Shown: positions 41,638-48,271 of the stretch, one piece after another | How positions within the stretch are numbered: the stretch's first letter is position 1 | How the letters are laid out: the number at the start of each line of letters is the position of its first letter | Assembly (NCBI GenBank): GCA_903828975.1 | Contig: CAIKOD010000015.1 | Location: 1 to 48,271 of the forward strand | Origin: an uncultured Methanomicrobiales archaeon | Lineage (GTDB): Archaea; Halobacteriota; Methanomicrobia; Methanomicrobiales; Methanospirillaceae | Length of the DNA stretch: 48,271 nucleotides | Reading direction: 5' to 3' | The notes under the pieces: generated by a model | The model's database searches: none | What the model was told of the DNA's origin: nothing | Seen by the model: the letters and a program-made list of their open reading frames with translations, nothing else | Made by a program: the position numbers and the translations under genes

Positions 41638-42279
41638 GTGCACCTCGAGGAAATCCGGGCAATTCTCCTTTCAGAGCGCGAGACCGGCAGGCTGACAAGT
41701 ATCCCGTCAGATATTTTTGAAACGACAAAAAAGGAACTGGAGGAACTGACTTCTGATGTGCATGCAAACGAAGACCCGTTCAGCGATCGCACCCGTGTTC
41801 TGATTGAACGGGCGTCAAGTATACGTGAGACGCTCCAGGACCTCTTCAGGATCAGGGCAGAGAAGATACTCGCACTCTCATCAGGCCATATTGATGGTCA
41901 CCCGCTTGAAAAAGATGAACTGAAGAAGATGCTCCCCGCCGAACGCGAGATGTTTGATGCCGTTACCGGGGCGATCGCCAAAAATCGCGAGATTTGTATT
42001 ATTACCCGGCACGACCGCATACCCGTGGCGCCAGGTGAGAACAAATTCCCCCTTACAGGCGATGAAACTACAGGGGAGACGATTCCCGGGACAGGAGAGA
42101 CACCCCTGCCCGGCCAGGGATATATCCTCGCCAGGGTCCTGGACAATATGGAGCCATTTATGGGCGTAGATGGGAGAATTTATCACCTTATGAAAGAAGA
42201 TATAGTGACACTTCCCCGGAGGAATGCGGAAGTTCTGAACGAACGCAACATAGTGTTAAATATCACTCCGGGAAAATAA
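41638..42279 (+). CDS. GINS complex subunit (Gins51/Gins15 type)
   Basis: The 213-residue protein starts with GTG at 41638. A helical A domain ([20 protein letters not shown] and [18 protein letters not shown]) is followed by a variable linker and a small C-terminal B domain ([20 protein letters not shown] then [12 protein letters not shown]). This A-B order is that of the archaeal Gins51 subunit, part of the CMG-like helicase with MCM and GAN/Cdc45. Its position after priS is a conserved archaeal arrangement. Confidence 0.85.
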   Translation: MHLEEIRAILLSERETGRLTSIPSDIFETTKKELEELTSDVHANEDPFSDRTRVLIERASSIRETLQDLFRIRAEKILALSSGHIDGHPLEKDELKKMLPAEREMFDAVTGAIAKNREICIITRHDRIPVAPGENKFPLTGDETTGETIPGTGETPLPGQGYILARVLDNMEPFMGVDGRIYHLMKEDIVTLPRRNAEVLNERNIVLNITPGK

Positions 42280-42317
42280 TACTGGTATTTGTTACTATTT
42301 CCATAGGTGTAAATCTC

Positions 42318-42596
42318 ATGAAAATGCCCGCCAAATTTAAGACCTACTGCCCATTTTGCAGGAATCATCAGGAGCACGAGGTCGAGAAGGTAAAGAAAAG
42401 CAAGACGACCGGGCTCCACTGGATCGACCGGCAGAAGGCACGAAGAGGCCATGTCGGGAATATGGGGAAATTCTCGAAAGTACCCGGTGGGGACAAACCG
42501 ACCAAGAAGATCAATGTCCGTTACCGGTGCAAGACCTGCGGCAAGGCACACCTCCGCCAGGGATACAGAATTGCGAAATTTGAATTGACGGAGTGA
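42318..42596 (+). CDS. rpl44e: Ribosomal protein L44e (eL42)
   Basis: The 92-residue basic protein shows both zinc pairs: CPFCRNH near the start and CKTCGKAH near the end, with [20 protein letters not shown] between. It belongs to the large subunit near the E site. The length is normal. It begins the translation-gene block. Confidence 0.95.
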   Translation: MKMPAKFKTYCPFCRNHQEHEVEKVKKSKTTGLHWIDRQKARRGHVGNMGKFSKVPGGDKPTKKINVRYRCKTCGKAHLRQGYRIAKFELTE

Positions 42597-42604
42597 GTGA
42601 AACA

Positions 42605-42793
42605 ATGGTACGCCAGCACAGGGAAAATAGGAGTGCGTTTATCAAGGTCAAATGTCCGGACTGCGAAAATGAGCAGCTGGTCTTTGACAAGGCCTCCACG
42701 AAAGTGGATTGTGTAGTCTGCGGAAAAGTGCTCGCTGAGCCAACAGGTGGCAAGGCAGGCATCCAGGTTGAAAAACTTGCAGTTTATAAATGA
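42605..42793 (+). CDS. rps27e: Ribosomal protein S27e (eS27)
   Basis: The 62-residue protein has the single zinc site formed by [12 protein letters not shown] and [15 protein letters not shown] use the ATG at 42605; a GTG four codons earlier overlaps the spacer after rpl44e. It follows rpl44e by eight bases. Confidence 0.95.
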   Translation: MVRQHRENRSAFIKVKCPDCENEQLVFDKASTKVDCVVCGKVLAEPTGGKAGIQVEKLAVYK

Positions 42794-42802
42794 GAGCCGT
42801 AT

Positions 42803-43591
42803 ATGAAAGGTGATGAATGGCCAGAGGAAGGGGATCTCGTCGTCTGCACGGTCCAGCATGTAAAGGACTTTGTTGCATTCGTCTCTCTAGATGAGTACAA
42901 CGGGCGTGAAGGTCTTATCCCCATCTCTGAGATCGCAACGGGTTGGATCAAGTACATCAGAGACCATATCAGAGAAGGCCAGAAGGTGGTCTGCAAGGTC
43001 CTCAATGTCGATACCTCCCGTGGCCACATCGACCTTTCATTAAAAGATGTCAATGAGCACCAGCGCCGTGAAACGATCCGGGAATGGAAGAACGAGTCAA
43101 AGGCAGCCAAGTGGATCAGTTTTGCCGCGGAAGCTTCCGGCGGGTCAGCTGAAGCAATCGGATCTGCATTATACAAAAAATACGGGGACCTGTATACTGC
43201 ATTTGAAGATATTGTCATGAACGGGGCAGGGGTTGTCAGCGAACTCGGTCTCCCGGGGACAACGGTCGATGCGCTGGTTGCGGTTGCCAAAGAGAACGTA
43301 AGAATCCCGAAAGTAACCGTGGCCGGGAATATCATTCTCACCTCGCCAAAGCCGGATGGTGTAAATATTATCCGGCGCGCTCTTCGCAGTGCCGAACCAA
43401 AGATAGCGGACGTGGAGATCGAACTTACCTACATCGGTGCCCCGGCATATCGGATCAAGGTCACTGCCCCGGATTACAAGCTTGCAGAGAAGGCAATTGA
43501 AAGGGCCGCAAATGCAGCGATTGGCGTGGTAGAACGGGCAGGTGGCGAAGGTAAGTTCGTCAAGAAACCGAAATCCGGTAAGAGTTCATGA
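42803..43591 (+). CDS. Translation initiation factor aIF2 alpha subunit
   Basis: The 262-residue protein has the N-terminal S1 domain (DLVVCTVQHVKDFVAFVSLD, then YNGREGLIPISEIATGWI), a helical middle and a C-terminal alpha-beta domain (YIGAPAYRIKVTAPDYKLAE). With the beta and gamma subunits it carries initiator tRNA to the ribosome. The eukaryotic phosphorylated Ser loop is not recognisable. It overlaps nop10 by four bases (ATGA). Confidence 0.95.
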   Translation: MKGDEWPEEGDLVVCTVQHVKDFVAFVSLDEYNGREGLIPISEIATGWIKYIRDHIREGQKVVCKVLNVDTSRGHIDLSLKDVNEHQRRETIREWKNESKAAKWISFAAEASGGSAEAIGSALYKKYGDLYTAFEDIVMNGAGVVSELGLPGTTVDALVAVAKENVRIPKVTVAGNIILTSPKPDGVNIIRRALRSAEPKIADVEIELTYIGAPAYRIKVTAPDYKLAEKAIERAANAAIGVVERAGGEGKFVKKPKSGKSS

Positions 43592-43749
43592 GTGGCCATA
43601 TCAGGCGTTGTGAAAAGGACAAAACCTACACACTCATGAGCCAGTGTCCGGCCTGCGGCGGTGTAACGCGGACAGCTCATCCCGCACGTTTTTCACCAGA
43701 AGACAGGTTTGGAGAATTCCGAAGACGGGTCAAAGAATGGAAGACATAA
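43588..43749 (+). CDS. nop10: H/ACA RNP component Nop10
   Basis: The 53-residue protein reads MSGHIRRCEKDKTYTLMSQC, then PACGGVTRTAHPARFSPEDR, and ends FRRRVKEWKT. It has the N-terminal zinc ribbon (single C8 then CPAC) and the linear RNP-binding part. Nop10 supports Cbf5 in RNA-guided pseudouridylation. It overlaps aIF2-alpha at its start and the PAC2 gene by 13 bases at its end. Confidence 0.95.
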   Translation: MSGHIRRCEKDKTYTLMSQCPACGGVTRTAHPARFSPEDRFGEFRRRVKEWKT

Positions 43750-44492
43750 CTATCCACTTTCTTGATGATTTTTCTCAGGACGAAGTGGAATCACCCATCC
43801 TTATCGAAGGGCTGCCCGGAATCGGTCATGTCGGAAAACTGGTGGCCGAACATATCATTCACGAGCTCAATGCGAAAAAGATCGCCCAGATCCATTCTGT
43901 CTTTTTCCCTCCCCAGGTGATTATAGGGGATGATGGCGTAATCCGTCTCGCTAACAACGAGATCTTTTTCTACAAGAGTGATACTCACCAAATTCTCTTC
44001 CTTGTGGGTGATTTTCAGAGTACGTCCAATGAAGGTCATTACCTGCTCGCTGACCAGTACCTGAAAATTGCGGGTGAACTCGGCGTCCGCAGGATCTACA
44101 CCCTGGGGGGTTTCGGTGTAGGCCACCTCGTGGAAGAACCGAGGGTGCTTGGGGCGGTCAACCTGATTGGATTAAAGAGCGAGGCGGAAGAAGCCGGTGC
44201 AATCTTTGATAACGGGGAACCGGTAGGAGGAATTATCGGGGCTGCGGGACTCCTCCCCGGCCTCAGTGCGAACCGGAACATTGAGGGGATCTGCCTGATG
44301 GGGGAGACATCAGGGTACCTTGTCGACCCTAAAAGCGCCACCAACCTGCTAAAAGTACTCTCGACACTCATCGGTATCCAGATCGATGAGACAACGCTGG
44401 TGGAGCGTGGAGTTGAGATGGAGCGGATGGTACAGAAACTCATCGAGGCCGAACGGGGCTCACAGGACGACGAACTGAGATACATCGTGTGA
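43737..44492 (+). CDS. PAC2-family protein (proteasome assembly chaperone-like)
   Basis: Starting at the ATG at 43737 the protein has 251 residues. The PAC2 fold begins with PILIEGLPGIGHVGKLVAEH, followed by IYTLGGFGVGHLVEEPRVLG and PVGGIIGAAGLLPGL, then a C-terminal helix. Archaeal PAC2 homologues have a proposed role in proteasome assembly, though evidence is limited. The position after nop10 is conserved in methanogens. The longer frame from 43644 overlaps nop10 fully and is not supported. Confidence 0.85.
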   Translation: MEDITIHFLDDFSQDEVESPILIEGLPGIGHVGKLVAEHIIHELNAKKIAQIHSVFFPPQVIIGDDGVIRLANNEIFFYKSDTHQILFLVGDFQSTSNEGHYLLADQYLKIAGELGVRRIYTLGGFGVGHLVEEPRVLGAVNLIGLKSEAEEAGAIFDNGEPVGGIIGAAGLLPGLSANRNIEGICLMGETSGYLVDPKSATNLLKVLSTLIGIQIDETTLVERGVEMERMVQKLIEAERGSQDDELRYIV

Positions 44493-44495
44493 TAC

Positions 44496-45632
44496 ATGCA
44501 CGTGAACGCCGACCTTCATATCCACTCCTGTTTTTCGATGGCCAGTTCACCGAAGATGGTCCCGGAAAATCTTATCCACAACTGTGTAACGAAAGGGATC
44601 TCGGTCCTCGGCAGCGGGGACGCTCTTCATCCCGAATGGCAGTCTATGTGGGCCGATCACCTGGAAAATAACGCAGGCGTCCTTGTTATCCCTACGGCAG
44701 AGGTGGAAGACCAGAAACGGGTCCACCATCTCATCCTCATGCCGGATTTTGAGGGGTTTTCTCAGCTCCGCACGATGCTTATCCCGTTCAGCAGGGATAT
44801 TCTGACCGGTGGAAGGCCACATGTCCACCTCCAGGGCAGCAGGATTGCAGAGATGGTCCATTCCCTTGGCGGCATGATCGGCCCTGCCCACGCATTTACT
44901 CCATGGACCTCGCTTTTTGCATATTATGACCATATCAATGAATGCTATGGCGGGGAAAAGGTGGACTTCCTCGAATTGGGCCTCTCCGCCGATACTTCCT
45001 ACGGGGAGGCAATCCCTGACCTTTATACCATTCCCTTCATTACAAATTCAGATGCCCACAGCCCGGACCCTGCAAAATGCGGGCGGGAATTCACGAGGTT
45101 ATCCCTGAACAGGTACACCACAAAAGGAGTACTCTCATCCTTAAAGGCAGGCCATATTGAGATGAATGTGGGGTTTTTTCCTGAAGCGGGGAAATATAAC
45201 CGCACTGCCTGCACGCGATGCTATAAACAGTACAGCCTTCCGGAAGCCAAAGAATTCCGGTGGCGGTGCCCGAAAGACCGGGGCGTGATCAAGAAAGGAG
45301 TCCATGACAGGGCACGGGAACTCTCATTCGGGACCCCTGTGAAGCGGGCGCCCTATCTCCACATGATACCACTAGGGGAGATCATCAGGGCAACGCTCAA
45401 CACTTCGTCAACCACGACAAAGAAATGCACCCATTGTTATGAGCAGCTTATATCCTCACTGGGAAACGAGATTGCAATCCTCACCACAATACCAATCCAA
45501 GAAATCAGGGAGATCGACCGCATCACCGCTGACGCAATTGATTCATTCCGTAGTAACCGGATTTCTCTCCAGCCTGGAGGTGGCGGGCGTTTCGGGACTT
45601 TTACCTTTAACTCCCGGGATCATGCGTTGTGA
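44496..45632 (+). CDS. endoQ: Endonuclease Q (PHP-domain DNA repair nuclease)
   Basis: The 378-residue protein has a PHP domain with metal ligands in ADLHIHSCFSM (5-15), GDALHPEW, PAHAFTPW and TNSDAHSPDP, and a zinc part with CTRCYKQY and CPKD, then a later CTHCYEQL. This is the layout of EndoQ, which cuts DNA 5' to deaminated bases such as uracil, hypoxanthine and xanthine and to abasic sites in Thermococcales and some methanogens. It follows the PAC2 gene by three bases. Confidence 0.9.
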   Translation: MHVNADLHIHSCFSMASSPKMVPENLIHNCVTKGISVLGSGDALHPEWQSMWADHLENNAGVLVIPTAEVEDQKRVHHLILMPDFEGFSQLRTMLIPFSRDILTGGRPHVHLQGSRIAEMVHSLGGMIGPAHAFTPWTSLFAYYDHINECYGGEKVDFLELGLSADTSYGEAIPDLYTIPFITNSDAHSPDPAKCGREFTRLSLNRYTTKGVLSSLKAGHIEMNVGFFPEAGKYNRTACTRCYKQYSLPEAKEFRWRCPKDRGVIKKGVHDRARELSFGTPVKRAPYLHMIPLGEIIRATLNTSSTTTKKCTHCYEQLISSLGNEIAILTTIPIQEIREIDRITADAIDSFRSNRISLQPGGGGRFGTFTFNSRDHAL

Positions 45633-45737
45633 GACCGGGACTTATGTTTTCCGGGACCTCCGTGATGGACACAAACTATCCCCGGAGAGCTGACTCCTGA
45701 GTAACTATTATTGGAGTTGCAGGACAATTTAATCAGG

Positions 45738-45911
45738 ATGTTGAAGGTTCACCGGGATATTTGTGGCTACTGCGGGTGCTGCGTATCGGTCTGCAAAGAG
45801 GGGGCACTTGAACTGATCGATGCGTACCTCGAAGTAGGACCGGGTTGTACAGACTGCGGTGTCTGCGCAAAGGCATGTCCAGTCGGGGCACTGGAGGTCG
45901 GGCGCGAATGA
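45738..45911 (+). CDS. 2[4Fe-4S] ferredoxin
   Basis: From the ATG at 45738 this 57-residue protein has [16 protein letters not shown] and [16 protein letters not shown], two complete CxxCxxCxxxC motifs for two [4Fe-4S] clusters. It is a low-potential electron carrier. Its stop overlaps the flavoprotein start by three bases (ATGA), so it probably supplies electrons to it. An in-frame TTG at 45711 would give a nine-residue extension. Confidence 0.85.
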   Translation: MLKVHRDICGYCGCCVSVCKEGALELIDAYLEVGPGCTDCGVCAKACPVGALEVGRE

Positions 45912-47104
45912 AGAAGCACTACGATCTCCTTATTATAGGGGGAGGGCCGGCGGGAGCAATTGCCGCAAGGACTGCTGCAAAAGCAGGTCTTTCTGCCTGT
46001 ATTGTTGAGAAAAGACCTGCAATTGGTGCTCCGGTCAGGTGTGCCGAGGGTATCGGGATAGAAAGCCTTGCAGAGTTTGTTAAACCGGACCCTTGTTTCA
46101 TCTCTGCGGAAATGCAGCGCGCTGCGATTGTTGCACCTGACGGCACGACTATGATACTTGACTCAGAGAGTGCCGGTGGGAAAGTCGGGTATGTCCTTGA
46201 CAGGAAAGTCTTTGACCGTGAACTTGTCTGGCAGGCCGCTGAAGCCGGGGCCGACGTGGCAGTCAAGACGCGGGCGAGTGCACCGATCATGAATGACGGA
46301 AAGGTCTGCGGGGCAACACTGGAATTCTGCGGGACAAAAACCGATGTGATGGCTGACGTTGTTGTTGCCGCTGATGGTGTAGAGTCTAAATTCTCAAAAT
46401 GGTGCGGGATCGACACAACTGTGCCACTCAGGGAGATTATGTCGTCGGCACAATACATCGTGACCGATATTGATATTGACCCACACTGCACGGTCTTCTG
46501 CCTCGGAAACAATGTCGCACCCCAGGGATATCTCTGGGTATTCCCGAAAGGCGACCGCACAGCAAACGTGGGTATCGGGATAAGCGGAATGAAAAGCGGG
46601 ACCGGGCATCGGGCAAAAGACTATCTTGACAGGTATATGGCCGCAAAATTCCCTAATGGCAAGACGATCGAGTGGATCGTCGGTGGAGTGTCAGTCTGCC
46701 GGCCTCTTGCCTGTACTGTGACCGACGGGCTTATCATCACGGGTGATGCGGCCCGTGTCGTAGACCCGCTTACAGGAGGTGGCATCTACAATGCGATGTA
46801 TACCGGAGACCTTGCAGCAAAGGTCGCAATTGATGCGATCGAAAAGGGAGACACCAGCAAATCGGCCCTGATGCCTTATGACAGGCAGTGGAGAGAATCA
46901 AAGATGGGTCAAACCATCGAGAGAAATTACCATATCAAGGAATACATGATCAACCTCACTGACGCAAAACTGAACGCGATTATCCAGACAGCCACATCGA
47001 TCAACCTAAAAGAATTCTCCACGCTTCAGTTGGCAAAAGAACTGGTCAAGAGGGATCCGAAACTTTTATTAGAGCTTGCGGTGTTAAAAGGCCATATAAA
47101 ATAA
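45908..47104 (+). CDS. Geranylgeranyl reductase-family flavoprotein
   Basis: The 398-residue FAD enzyme begins [20 protein letters not shown], has the RCAEGIG segment typical of GGR proteins, a second FAD contact [15 protein letters not shown], the substrate-side [20 protein letters not shown] and the third FAD site [20 protein letters not shown]. It would saturate the isoprenoid chains of archaeal lipids, taking electrons from the overlapping ferredoxin. The start ATG at 45908 overlaps the ferredoxin stop. Confidence 0.9.
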   Translation: MKKHYDLLIIGGGPAGAIAARTAAKAGLSACIVEKRPAIGAPVRCAEGIGIESLAEFVKPDPCFISAEMQRAAIVAPDGTTMILDSESAGGKVGYVLDRKVFDRELVWQAAEAGADVAVKTRASAPIMNDGKVCGATLEFCGTKTDVMADVVVAADGVESKFSKWCGIDTTVPLREIMSSAQYIVTDIDIDPHCTVFCLGNNVAPQGYLWVFPKGDRTANVGIGISGMKSGTGHRAKDYLDRYMAAKFPNGKTIEWIVGGVSVCRPLACTVTDGLIITGDAARVVDPLTGGGIYNAMYTGDLAAKVAIDAIEKGDTSKSALMPYDRQWRESKMGQTIERNYHIKEYMINLTDAKLNAIIQTATSINLKEFSTLQLAKELVKRDPKLLLELAVLKGHIK

Positions 47105-47289
47105 ATTTTGTTCTCCTTTTTTACCCGGATCATTCCAGGTTATCCGATTTAACCGGCGGTTCAGTGGGGTTACAGGGTTTTTTAATCGGGTACTTATGGA
47201 TTAAAAATCTCCTGAAGTAAACCTTCCATATCCCTGACTGCCCGAAACCACCAAGCGTCAAACTGCATGCGTATCTCCTGCAGCAACAT

Positions 47290-48111
47290 GTGGGGTATAC
47301 GGATAAAATAAATAACATCATACTTGTATTCATGAATCTGATGAAGAAATGGGGCATTGTTCTTAAGGCATTTATCATCGTCCTCTTGCTTCTCGGTGTG
47401 AAAACGGTGATCTATATATCAGGCTATGACACGGTACCGATAAACCCTGTCGTAGGAGCTTTCATTACCGGCGCGATATTCACCATCGCAGTTATTTTCA
47501 CCGGGACTTTCACCGATTTCAAAGAGAGTGAAAAAATTGCAGGTGATATGGCTTCCGCACTGAAGGCTCTGTATAATGACGCCATTGCCATCCCCCTCGC
47601 TGACGATACACCTCTGGTAACAATGAGAAGTCACATCCGGGCTCTTTTAAACACGATCAATGTTTCTTTTACGGGGAACGACTTTAACACGCGTGCGATC
47701 AACCATGCGATGGACGTCGTCACCGATGATATCCGGGTACTTGGCAAACTGAACGTAGCACCACCGACGATTGCAAAACTAAGAGGCGAACTCGGTGCCC
47801 TCGACAGACTGGTAAACCGTGTGGATGTTATTACCAGGACTGAATTTATCCCCGCTGCATATGCCGTGGCCGAGATCGCCACTGCCGCCGTTATCCTCGT
47901 GATGCTGTTTATTGAAAATGACCATTATATCGAGGGGTCCGTTGTTTTTGTATTTCTCAGCCTGATGCTGATTGCCCTTGTCCTCCTGATTAAAGACATG
48001 GATAACCCCTTCGAGTTTAACCTGGATACAAGTGCCGACGTCGATATTAATACACTGCTTACCCTCGGAAGCTACTTTGAAGAAAGAGAAGCAAACCTTG
48101 AGAAAAACTGA
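47290..48111 (+). CDS. Four-helix membrane protein (bestrophin-like/DUF4239-type, tentative)
   Basis: The frame of 273 residues has two helices near the N-terminus (AFIIVLLLLGVKTVIYIS and VGAFITGAIFTIAVIFTG), a soluble helical middle of about 110 residues (SHIRALLNTINVSFTGNDFN), and two helices near the C-terminus (AVAEIATAAVILVMLFI and VVFVFLSLMLIALVLLI), ending in an acidic tail. The layout recalls bestrophin-like DUF4239 proteins, but I am not certain. The frame opens with GTG 47290; the ATG at 47332 (MNLMKKWGIV) may be the true start. It is transcribed separately from the GGR operon, 185 bases upstream. Confidence 0.65.
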   Translation: MGYTDKINNIILVFMNLMKKWGIVLKAFIIVLLLLGVKTVIYISGYDTVPINPVVGAFITGAIFTIAVIFTGTFTDFKESEKIAGDMASALKALYNDAIAIPLADDTPLVTMRSHIRALLNTINVSFTGNDFNTRAINHAMDVVTDDIRVLGKLNVAPPTIAKLRGELGALDRLVNRVDVITRTEFIPAAYAVAEIATAAVILVMLFIENDHYIEGSVVFVFLSLMLIALVLLIKDMDNPFEFNLDTSADVDINTLLTLGSYFEEREANLEKN

Positions 48112-48161
48112 CCCTGTTACCATTTTTCTCTTCTTCCCACAGAATTTCTAAAAAAACACCG

Positions 48162-48178
48162 ATGAGGCCTGGCCTCAT
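48162..48178. promoter_or_regulatory. Perfect 8-bp inverted repeat after the membrane gene
   Basis: ATGAGGCC and GGCCTCAT are separated by one T, about 50 bases after the stop. It could be a hairpin terminator for the gene or a palindromic protein site for the next one outside the window. Confidence 0.4.
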
Positions 48179-48271
48179 GCTTAACCAATGAAAAACCAGA
48201 TAATTTTCGCCCCCCAATACCTAAATGGGTAGTGCAGATTGTCATTATTTTGGAGTTTAACTCCGTTAAGA

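Noticed and set aside
47105-47289. Possible tRNA or other RNA gene after the GGR gene
   Set aside because: No cloverleaf, CCA end or T-loop sequence could be found; it is only an AT-rich spacer with a T-run.

Overview
The window reads as chromosomal DNA of a methanogenic euryarchaeon, most likely of the order Methanomicrobiales. Seen directly: sn-glycerol-1-phosphate dehydrogenase, archaeal primase small subunit next to a GINS protein, aIF2-alpha, L44e, S27e, Nop10, archaeal Elp3, Endonuclease Q, a geranylgeranyl-reductase-like flavoprotein, an archaeal-type pilin and TATA-like promoters. The order-level placement is inference from protein style; no 16S gene or methanogenesis operon is present.

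Layout. (1) 1-4.8 kb: the end of a surface-glycan cluster (GDP-mannose dehydratase tail, two glycosyltransferases, a C-methyltransferase, a small cluster protein). (2) 5-11.5 kb: a PIN remnant, a nucleotidyltransferase pair, cupin, thioredoxin, a small zinc protein, a REC-PAS-PAS-diadenylate cyclase and a DEAD-box helicase. (3) 11.6-24.4 kb: an accessory island in which about 14 copies of a ~216-bp repeat, all in one orientation, alternate with cargo: five RelE-type toxin-antitoxin (TA) pairs, HicAB, a dTDP-rhamnose operon (rfbC-B-D-A), an acylphosphatase/coiled-coil protein and a GT39 membrane glycosyltransferase. On the minus strand the repeat encodes the last transmembrane helix and acidic tail of a membrane protein; the one long gene still carrying this tail closes the array. 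(4) 24.5-33.1 kb: pilin, a broken Doc gene, VapBC, two more RelE pairs (one flanked by a duplicated 3' end of a sensor-kinase gene), the kinase, thiD, a zinc-ribbon protein and an ISH3/IS4-type insertion sequence. (5) 33.2-48.3 kb: conserved housekeeping DNA: proS, SpoIIM-like and DUF63 membrane proteins, egsA, UPF0179, an ADP-ribosylglycohydrolase, then a long co-directional run of UPF0058, elp3, priS, GINS, rpl44e, rps27e, aIF2-alpha, nop10, PAC2, endoQ, ferredoxin and a GGR-like flavoprotein, and a final membrane protein.

The most interesting signal is the repeat-delimited cassette array of region 3. Its repeats are gene 3' ends, its cargo is typical of integron or genomic-island cassettes, and no recombinase is visible. 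The kinase-tail duplication around the TA pair at 28 kb has the same geometry, which suggests that insertions next to gene 3' ends may recur in this genome. Several genes in the island are broken or oddly arranged (rfbB, rfbC, doc, the second TA pair); rfbB breaks exactly at an in-phase A-AAA-AAG slippery heptamer.
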